From assembly GCA_964561495.1 (NCBI GenBank), contig CAZLPW010000068.1, positions 1-10,592 on the forward strand: 10,592 nucleotides of DNA, written 5' to 3'. Made by a program: the position numbers and the translations under genes. Shown here one piece after another: positions 1 through 5,205 of the stretch (the stretch's first letter is position 1; each line of letters begins with the position of its first letter). This stretch comes from CAZLPW01 sp964561495. GTDB taxonomy: Bacteria > Fidelibacterota > Marinisomatia > Marinisomatales > UBA1611. Below the pieces are notes generated by a model. It did not search any database. It was not told where the DNA came from and was given only the letters and a program-made list of their open reading frames with translations.

Positions 1-398
1 CCATTATTATACCATCCAGCAACATAAACATCATCACCATAGACATCTATTGCCTCAGCCTCCCCATAAGCGCCTGGAAGATCGTAACGTGTCTGGTCAA
101 CCCAATAACAGGCATCAGAGGCTTCCCCCGTGCCGCAGGTATATACCGTACCATTAACAACAACTATATCTGTTGCCCAAGCCCCTCCAGGGAGCTCAAC
201 TCTAACGCCATTAGCCCAATAGCAAGTGCCGTAGTTACCCTCGCTATCATATGAAGATCCAACAATATATGCTGTTCGACCTTCAATTATTTCAGCATCA
301 ACACCACCTACCTGACTATTACTCAGTTCATCTTCATTATTTTCACAGCTTAAAAAGAAGAAACTTAAGATTGTGATAAAAGTATTTTTGCTAACCAT
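1..398 (-). CDS. Putative lipoprotein with tandem Cys-Tyr-Trp repeats (partial, C-terminus beyond window)
   Basis: The frame is open from an ATG at 398 to the left edge (132 complete codons, no stop), so the C-terminus is missing. Residues 1-17 are a short hydrophobic export signal ending in FLSC; Cys18 is the likely lipidated residue, followed by an acidic Asn/Glu/Asp linker typical of a surface lipoprotein. After that a unit of about 38 residues recurs: CYW at 59-61 and 97-99, LPG at 69-71 and 107-109, and VY-x-x-G at 85-89 and 124-128. Short strand-like repeats with VYVAG suggest a beta-propeller-like or similar all-beta fold; that is inference, and I do not recognise the family. The start at 398 is preferred because AGAGGA lies 5 nt upstream; an in-frame ATG at 419 has no such site. 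The lipobox is imperfect (Phe at -3). Function unknown, probably extracytoplasmic binding. Confidence 0.75.
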   Translation of the reverse strand, partial: MVSKNTFITILSFFFLSCENNEDELSNSQVGGVDAEIIEGRTAYIVGSSYDSEGNYGTCYWANGVRVELPGGAWATDIVVVNGTVYTCGTGEASDACYWVDQTRYDLPGAYGEAEAIDVYGDDVYVAGWYNN

Positions 399-403
399 GA
401 ATA

Positions 404-409
404 TCCTCT
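404..409 (-). promoter_or_regulatory. Shine-Dalgarno site of the lipoprotein gene
   Basis: On the minus strand AGAGGA lies 5 nt before the ATG at 398. It decides between this start and the in-frame ATG at 419, which has only AT-rich sequence upstream. Confidence 0.55.
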
Positions 410-472
410 GATTTTTCATGCACAAAATTAGTTCAACTAGTTAAATTTTTGATAATAATATTATTGGAAGGA

Positions 473-517
473 CGGGCGGCGATGTGGACAAACTAGTATA
501 AAAAATTTTACCGCCCG
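473..517. repeat. GC-rich inverted repeat in the dinB-lipoprotein gap
   Basis: CGGGCGG (473-479) and CCGCCCG (511-517) are perfect 7-base inverted arms, extendable by one wobble pair on each side, around a loop of about 30 nt. They stand out in otherwise AT-rich sequence. The long loop and lack of a T-run after the stem argue against a standard intrinsic terminator. It lies downstream of dinB and upstream of the lipoprotein gene, so it could be a weak terminator, a 5' leader structure or a protein-binding site. Confidence 0.4.
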
Positions 518-575
518 CTATGTGTCTTGGTATTGCTAAAAACGCACTATCTAAAATTTTGTTCCATTATAAAAA

Positions 576-1661
576 TTAAAAATTGAATTTAAGCTGCATT
601 AAATAATTTTTATCAAAACTCTGACTACTTCTGTATAACTTTGTAATTGATATACCAAGAAGCCTGACAGGTTTCTCCATTTTCTTTTGATATATCAATT
701 CTTCAATAATTGGGAAAATATTTTCTTTATTTTGCAAATAATGCTCTACTGATCTGCTCCTGGTCTCCTGACTAAAATCACTATACTTTATTTTCACGGT
801 TACTGTCTTTCCTTTATTCCCTGAATTAATAAGCCGCCTTTCCAACTCATCTGCTATTTCATCAAGCTTTCCCAACATAAATGCTTCAGAATCAATATCA
901 TGTGTGAACGTACGCTCAGCTCCTACTGATTTACGGATGCGGTTTGGATTAACGGGACTATCCTGAATACTTCTTACAATTTTAAAGTAGTGTAAACCTT
1001 GCTTTCCAAAATTCTTTTTAAGATCATCTTGGCTAAACGATCTCAATCCCGCACCATTAAATATTCCCATATCATTCATTTTTTTTGCGGTAACCTTGCC
1101 TATTCCAAAAAATTTTCCAATCGGAAGATCATCAATAAAACTATCTACAACCGATGGATGTATCGTCTTCTGCCCATTAGGTTTATTTATATCGGTAGCT
1201 ATTTTAGCAAGAAATTTATTTATCGATATTCCCGCAGAAGAACTAAGCCCGATGCTATCCTTAATTCTTTCTCTGATTTCAGAAGCTATTTTTTCTGCTA
1301 GAGAAATATTCTTCTTATTTTCAGTAACATCTAGAAAAGCCTCATCAAGGGATAATGGCTCTACTAGATCAGTATATTCATAAAATATCTTCCTTATCTC
1401 AATTGATATTTCTTTGTATCTGTTAAACCTAGGCCTCACAAAAACAATGTCTCTACATTTTTTTTTTGCTAAAACTGAAGGCATCGCTGACCTAATCCCA
1501 AACTTTCGTGCTTCGTAGGACGCTGCAGCAACGACTCCTCTTTCTTTACTGCCTCCAACCACAACAGGTTTACCTTTTAATGATATATCATCCATTTGTT
1601 CCACAGATGCATAAAATGCATCCATATCTATGTGTATAATTTTTCTTATTACTTTATTCAT
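576..1661 (-). CDS. dinB: DNA polymerase IV (Y-family translesion polymerase)
   Basis: 361-residue Y-family polymerase, close to the usual DinB length. It copies past damaged template bases with low fidelity and works with the sliding clamp. The palm begins with DMDAFYASVE (12-21): Asp12 is a metal ligand and Tyr17 sits at the steric-gate position that excludes ribonucleotides. The second catalytic pair is Asp106-Glu107 in SLDEAFLDVT. The helix-hairpin-helix thumb follows around 176-200 (LPIGKFFGIGKVTAKKM), then the little-finger domain from about 245 (GAERTFTHD). The protein ends in QLKFNF (356-361), placed like the C-terminal clamp-binding QLVLGL of E. coli Pol IV. The ATG start is preceded by an A-rich stretch without a Shine-Dalgarno site. 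The membrane-protein gene lies 46 bp upstream on the same strand. No obvious LexA box was seen. Confidence 0.97.
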   Translation of the reverse strand: MNKVIRKIIHIDMDAFYASVEQMDDISLKGKPVVVGGSKERGVVAAASYEARKFGIRSAMPSVLAKKKCRDIVFVRPRFNRYKEISIEIRKIFYEYTDLVEPLSLDEAFLDVTENKKNISLAEKIASEIRERIKDSIGLSSSAGISINKFLAKIATDINKPNGQKTIHPSVVDSFIDDLPIGKFFGIGKVTAKKMNDMGIFNGAGLRSFSQDDLKKNFGKQGLHYFKIVRSIQDSPVNPNRIRKSVGAERTFTHDIDSEAFMLGKLDEIADELERRLINSGNKGKTVTVKIKYSDFSQETRSRSVEHYLQNKENIFPIIEELIYQKKMEKPVRLLGISITKLYRSSQSFDKNYLMQLKFNF

Positions 1662-1707
1662 TTTTTAGTTTGTATTTAAAAAACAACTTTTCTTTATAAA
1701 ATTTATC

Positions 1708-2139
1708 CTAATAAATGCTAAACAGTACTAAAAGAAGTCTAATCGTCCACAGTAATGTTCTAAGCCAATTTGTTTTTATCAAAGAGTCAACTACGGCATT
1801 GATATAGCCGTGAGCAAGTCTTCCATGTAGTTTTGTAAAAAAAATAGCAGTAATAATCCATATAGCCAGTAAAAACACCATTGATAAAATAAAAATCCAA
1901 TCTTCTTTATAATAAAAAAACACTAACATCAATCCAGACCCTAATTCAAAAATCATAGTAGGAACAACGATCAAGGAAATTTTTTCCATATGAAATCGTT
2001 GAAACGATCGATATCTTTCAAAATCTATATATTGAAAAGAAGGATAATGGACGAGCTGCACTATCCATATCACACCAACCATAAAAGAAGTGAATGTCAA
2101 ATGAATAATAGATAGTAGTGATATACTTTCAATAATCAT
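1708..2139 (-). CDS. Four-helix integral membrane protein, uncharacterised family
   Basis: 143 residues, strongly hydrophobic. Predicted membrane segments are at about 5-30, 53-76, 81-102 and 124-142, with basic residues in the loops. Notable motifs are IWIVQLVHYPSF (24-35) with a His-Tyr-Pro at the end of helix 1, RFHMEKIS (48-55) and VVPTMIFELGSG (58-69) leading into and along helix 2, HGRLAHG (105-111) after helix 3, and NWLRTLLWTIR (124-134) in helix 4. From memory, proteins with this pattern occur widely in marine Bacteroidetes and relatives without an assigned function; I cannot name the family with certainty. Conserved His and Glu near the membrane could bind a metal or cofactor, but that is a guess. 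The start is an ATG without a Shine-Dalgarno site; dinB follows 46 bp downstream. Confidence 0.85.
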   Translation of the reverse strand: MIIESISLLSIIHLTFTSFMVGVIWIVQLVHYPSFQYIDFERYRSFQRFHMEKISLIVVPTMIFELGSGLMLVFFYYKEDWIFILSMVFLLAIWIITAIFFTKLHGRLAHGYINAVVDSLIKTNWLRTLLWTIRLLLVLFSIY

Positions 2140-2215
2140 TAACTAAACAAAAATTGATTAACACCTATCAGCTTATAAATAAAAATAATATAAAATTCAT
2201 ATTCAAATTAAATAA

Positions 2216-2752
2216 TCAATCAACGATATAGTTTGAGTGAAATTTAAAATTTTTGTCATCGTTAAAATCATCAATGTACTTTCTAAGAATAAAGTCAACC
2301 GATGAGAAAGCAATCTCATTCCATGGAAGCTCATCAAGCTTATATAATTTTACCTCCGAAGTCTCATCCATAGGAGCGTAGTCCTCGTTTAGAATTTCAC
2401 CTAAATAAAAAAGATACACATGCTCAATATTTGGTGTATTGTATGTTGAATATAGTTTTAAAATATTAATCTTAAGGTTAGCCTCTTCCAGGGCCTCTCT
2501 TTTTGCACCTTCCTCCACTGCTTCATTTATCTCCATAAACCCAGCTGGGATGGTCCATTTTCCATATCCAGGTTCTATATTTCTTTTGCAAAGGAGTATT
2601 CTATCATAGACTTTATCTACTGGCAAAACACCTACAATTATTTTCGGATTAATGTAGTGTATATACCCACATTTTTGGCATACATCACGCTCTCTGTTAT
2701 CCCCTTCGGGACATTTTTTTTTAGTTTCAAAACCGCACTTAATACAATACAT
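2216..2752 (-). CDS. Nudix hydrolase with N-terminal zinc ribbon
   Basis: 178 residues. The N-terminus has a zinc ribbon: Cys3-x2-Cys6 and Cys25-x2-Cys28, with an extra Cys14. This is followed by HYINPKIIVGVLP (32-44) and KWTIPAGFMEINE (65-77), the layout of the Nudix subfamily with a Nudix_N_2 ribbon. The Nudix box runs from Gly71: G-x5-E77-x7-R85-E86-x2-E89-E90, giving the metal-binding REALEE helix; the final Gly of the consensus is Asn92, which is common in this subgroup. Nudix enzymes split nucleoside diphosphates linked to another group. This subgroup is usually annotated as acting on ADP-ribose or NAD(H)-like dinucleotides, but the substrate cannot be read from sequence. It is cytosolic, with no signal peptide. 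It lies 31 bp from the end of the amidase gene upstream and 76 bp from the membrane-protein gene downstream, all on the same strand. Confidence 0.93.
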   Translation of the reverse strand: MYCIKCGFETKKKCPEGDNRERDVCQKCGYIHYINPKIIVGVLPVDKVYDRILLCKRNIEPGYGKWTIPAGFMEINEAVEEGAKREALEEANLKINILKLYSTYNTPNIEHVYLFYLGEILNEDYAPMDETSEVKLYKLDELPWNEIAFSSVDFILRKYIDDFNDDKNFKFHSNYIVD

Positions 2753-2783
2753 TTTTTAAAATATTCCTTTAACCTGATTTAAT

Positions 2784-4016
2784 TTACTTTAAATAAACCA
2801 TTCTATCTGACTCAAAACCAGACTCAGTCTGAACTGAGTATATATAAACACCACTGGCGGCTCTAATCCCATATGAATCTAAACCATCCCACTTTACTTC
2901 GTTATAACCCCGCGATGTATTTTGTTTATCAAAAGATAATAACTCTCGTCCTAGAATATCCATAATAACAATCTTTGCTAATTGTCCCCCCTCTGAATAA
3001 AATGGTATGTTTGCCACAGAGTTAAACGGATTTGGATAGCTTGGCAGCAACCTAAAAACAATAGGAGGACCACCACTGGTAATAAAAATAGAAATATCAT
3101 TACGTATTTCAGGAATAAGTGGCCATATATTATCACCAGGACAGGCTGTACTACCAAAATAATCTCTATGACCAAGTAGAACCTGTGGATCAATGGAGTA
3201 GCTATCAGCGATCCATGCATAAAGATGTATCAAAGCATTTTTTGTTTGATCTGTTACAGTATCGTAACAAGACCACCCTGTCTCAGGTGGATGATAACAT
3301 CCTAGGATACAGACACCTATATTACCAGTATTCGCACCACCAACGTGCGCTCCAATTACAGACTCTGGCCTACCTTGATAAATATTACCCCCCATATCTA
3401 ATAGGAAATGGTACCCAATATCACTCCAACCTCTTCCATCTTGATGAAACTCTTGTATCGCTTTTACCTGCTCTTTACCTTGATCTATTGTCCAAGCCTG
3501 CCAACCAGCAGCATGATGAAGAGTGAGTCTGTTAAAATATGGATGTGGTGTATATTCATACTTTGGTGGATTTGCGTTCCATTCTTCTCTCAAGATAATA
3601 GAAGGTTTTTGGATGTTACCAAGATGACGATGAAGTTCAGATAAGGAAGTATCTGGATATAGGTCACTGTGTTTAGAGTCTAATACACCAAATGAGATAA
3701 CAGCAACCTCATTCGATGATAAAATTTTAAAATTAATTTCAGATCCTTTATATAGATTATGATTAACAACACTAATGCCTCGGTCTGAGTATGGTTCATA
3801 AAATAAACGAGGAACATGTGAGACTGTGTCTTTCTTATCAGGGCTAATAACAAAAAAAGAAATACTTACCTCTCCTGAAGATGTAAAACGAAGCGCGGCG
3901 CCAACTGCGTCTTCTATGGTATCAGAAATTTCAATTTTAGCTGAAACTATAAAAGTATCAGACTCTTTAGTAAATAACAGTAAATCTTTTATTGGCAGAT
4001 CAATCGCCACATCCAA
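2784..4016 (-). CDS. Secreted PGRP-type N-acetylmuramoyl-L-alanine amidase with C-terminal sorting domain
   Basis: 410 residues from the only standard start in range, a TTG at 4016; the true start is probably upstream (see 4017-4100). Residues 1-140 form a beta-rich domain I do not recognise. Residues about 141-310 are an Amidase_2/PGRP domain: REEWNA (143-148), LHHAAG (166-171) with His167 as first zinc ligand, catalytic-type Tyr202 in DIGYHFLLD, and GHRDYFGSTACPGD (282-295) with zinc ligands His283 and Cys292 and Thr290 at the position of T7 lysozyme Lys128. The family cuts the bond between MurNAc and L-Ala of the peptidoglycan stem peptide. From about 326 (SYPNPFNS) to the end (RMVYLK) is a FlgD-like/type IX-type sorting tail, implying export across the outer membrane. 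Likely roles are wall remodelling or attack on other bacteria. All catalytic ligands are present. Confidence 0.9.
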   Translation of the reverse strand: MDVAIDLPIKDLLLFTKESDTFIVSAKIEISDTIEDAVGAALRFTSSGEVSISFFVISPDKKDTVSHVPRLFYEPYSDRGISVVNHNLYKGSEINFKILSSNEVAVISFGVLDSKHSDLYPDTSLSELHRHLGNIQKPSIILREEWNANPPKYEYTPHPYFNRLTLHHAAGWQAWTIDQGKEQVKAIQEFHQDGRGWSDIGYHFLLDMGGNIYQGRPESVIGAHVGGANTGNIGVCILGCYHPPETGWSCYDTVTDQTKNALIHLYAWIADSYSIDPQVLLGHRDYFGSTACPGDNIWPLIPEIRNDISIFITSGGPPIVFRLLPSYPNPFNSVANIPFYSEGGQLAKIVIMDILGRELLSFDKQNTSRGYNEVKWDGLDSYGIRAASGVYIYSVQTESGFESDRMVYLK

Positions 4017-4100
4017 TAGCTGAGCCCTAATAAATGATAAAAAAAGAACAAAACTAAGAATTATATATAAAATAATTTTATTAAGTGACAGTATGTTAAT
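4017..4100 (-). other. Likely signal-peptide-coding extension of the PGRP amidase gene
   Basis: The frame stays open upstream of the TTG at 4016 until a TAG at 4143-4145. It encodes a typical export signal: Asn/Lys-containing start, hydrophobic stretch (IILYIILSFVLFLSF) and a probable cleavage site near IRAQ. A secreted amidase with a sorting tail needs such a signal. No in-frame ATG, GTG or TTG exists in the extension. AAGGA at 4104-4108 stands 3 nt before an ATT (4098-4100) and 9 nt before an ATA (4092-4094), either of which might be the start. A base-call error is the alternative. Confidence 0.65.
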
Positions 4101-4235
4101 TTTTCCTTGGCTTGAATTATTCTTAAATATTTTAATATTAATCTACTGATCATCAGACAAAATTAAAAAATCAAGAGCTAGTTTTTTATTATATATCACT
4201 TAGAAAATCTTTTTAGATTAAATTTCGGCTGAGCA
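4101..4235. promoter_or_regulatory. Divergent intergenic region between the amidase gene and nth
   Basis: This AT-rich stretch must hold promoters for both divergent genes. I cannot pick -35/-10 boxes with confidence. It contains a short perfect palindrome, CTGAT-C-ATCAG (4146-4156), and a small stem AATCT-TTTT-AGATT (4206-4219) 16 nt before the nth start. nth has no clear Shine-Dalgarno site. Confidence 0.3.
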
Positions 4236-4880
4236 ATGAACCGAAAAAAAAAAGCACAACAGATAGGTAAGATTCTTGATAATTTATATCCATCTACACC
4301 CATTCCTCTTAAACACAATAGCGCATATACACTTATAGTAGCTGTGATGCTATCTGCTCAAACGACTGATAAAAAAGTAAATCAGGTCACACCTGCACTA
4401 TTTAAAAAAGCTAAGACTCCAGATGATATGGATAAACTTGGTGTTGATACTATTCAGACAATGATTAAAGAAATAGGACTCGCACCAACCAAGGCTAAAA
4501 ACCTAAAGAAAATGGCCAAACAATTAATTTCAGGCGGCGGAATGCGAGATGACTGGGACTATCTTGAAAGTCTCGCTGGTGTCGGGCACAAGACCGCAAG
4601 TGTTGTAATGTCGCAGTGGTACGGGCACCCTGCATTCCCGGTAGATACTCACATCCATCGTTTAGCCGCCAGATGGGGTCTTTCAAAGGCTAAGAGTGTA
4701 GAGATGACAGAGCGCGATCTAAAAAAGATCTGGCCCCAAGATACCTGGAATAGACGACACCTTCAGATTATTTTTTTTGGTAGAGAGTATTGCCCAGCGC
4801 GTAACCATAGTCTTATCAATTGCCAAATCTGTTCATGGGCAGCCACAAAAAAACGAATCCTTGAAGAGACTGAAAAATAA
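4236..4880 (+). CDS. nth: Endonuclease III-type DNA glycosylase/AP lyase with atypical cysteine cluster
   Basis: 214 residues, the normal length for Nth. The enzyme removes oxidised pyrimidines and nicks the abasic site in base excision repair. Visible marks are MLSAQTTDKKVN (38-49), the helix-hairpin-helix LAGVGHKTASVV (113-124) with Lys119 at the catalytic-lysine position, and FPVDTHIHRLAARWGL (134-149) with Asp137 at the catalytic-aspartate position. The C-terminal cluster loop differs from the classic C-x6-C-x2-C-x5-C: here Cys186, Cys196 and Cys199 give C-x9-C-x2-C and no fourth Cys follows before the end. I have an uncertain memory of a similar CPAR-x-H-...-C-x2-C-SW pattern in other bacterial Nth proteins, so it may be a subfamily trait. 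It is the only gene on the plus strand in the central part of the window and is probably its own transcript. Confidence 0.95.
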   Translation: MNRKKKAQQIGKILDNLYPSTPIPLKHNSAYTLIVAVMLSAQTTDKKVNQVTPALFKKAKTPDDMDKLGVDTIQTMIKEIGLAPTKAKNLKKMAKQLISGGGMRDDWDYLESLAGVGHKTASVVMSQWYGHPAFPVDTHIHRLAARWGLSKAKSVEMTERDLKKIWPQDTWNRRHLQIIFFGREYCPARNHSLINCQICSWAATKKRILEETEK

Positions 4881-4925
4881 AATTATTTATCTGATACTTT
4901 TTCGAATCAAAATATTACCAAAACC

Positions 4926-4949
4926 AAAAACCCCACAAAAGTGGGGCTT
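4926..4949. terminator. Intrinsic terminator hairpin, probably bidirectional
   Basis: CCCCAC (4931-4936), loop AAAA, GTGGGG (4941-4946) form a perfect 6-bp stem with a 4-nt loop. On the minus strand it is followed by TTTTT, on the plus strand by only CTTT, so it should work best for leftward transcripts from the secreted-protein gene ending at 5206. It also lies 50 nt past the nth stop, so it sits between two convergent genes. Confidence 0.8.
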
Positions 4950-5205
4950 TGGAGTACCTGTAAGCCTCATGGGAGATTATATGATAAGCGTTACAGATTT
5001 ATATGCTAAATTTAATATTTAATGTAAAATTAATTATTATATTAAATATAATGTTATTTTATATATCTTATATTAAATATTAAAGTATTTATAGTTCAAA
5101 TATAAAATTGTTAAATATTGAACTATCTTTCAGGTTTAGGACTATCGCGACTTAAAGACTGACTATTTCAGAATTATAATAATAAAGGAAAATATTTTTT
5201 TAATT
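4950..5205. other. Very AT-rich convergent gap without genes
   Basis: The full gap between nth and the secreted-protein gene is 325 bp. Apart from the terminator I see no ORF with coding character, no tRNA and no rRNA. The part at about 5010-5120 is almost only A and T with many short TTAAATAT-like words. It contains a perfect 9-base inverted repeat, ATAGTTCAA (5091-5099) and TTGAACTAT (5118-5126), with an 18-nt loop, which could form a stem in the 3' end of the leftward transcript. Confidence 0.5.

Noticed and set aside
999..1383. Open frames on the plus strand opposite dinB
   Set aside because: They are antisense to a confidently identified polymerase and have no recognisable protein features.
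2978..3644. Open frames of 78-135 codons on both strands within the amidase gene
   Set aside because: They overlap a gene with clear domains and catalytic residues, have low-complexity composition, and show no start signal or family motif.
576..4880. DNA-damage island made of dinB, Nudix and nth
   Set aside because: The genes are split by an amidase and a membrane protein, lie on two strands, and the Nudix subgroup is not a clear MutT. No shared regulatory box was seen.
4777..5022. Plus-strand open frame overlapping the 3' end of nth and running through the terminator
   Set aside because: It reads across the hairpin and the AT-rich gap, is out of frame with nth and has no domain character.
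5091..5126. Possible tRNA T-arm (GTTCAAAT)
   Set aside because: No acceptor, D or anticodon stems can be drawn around it.
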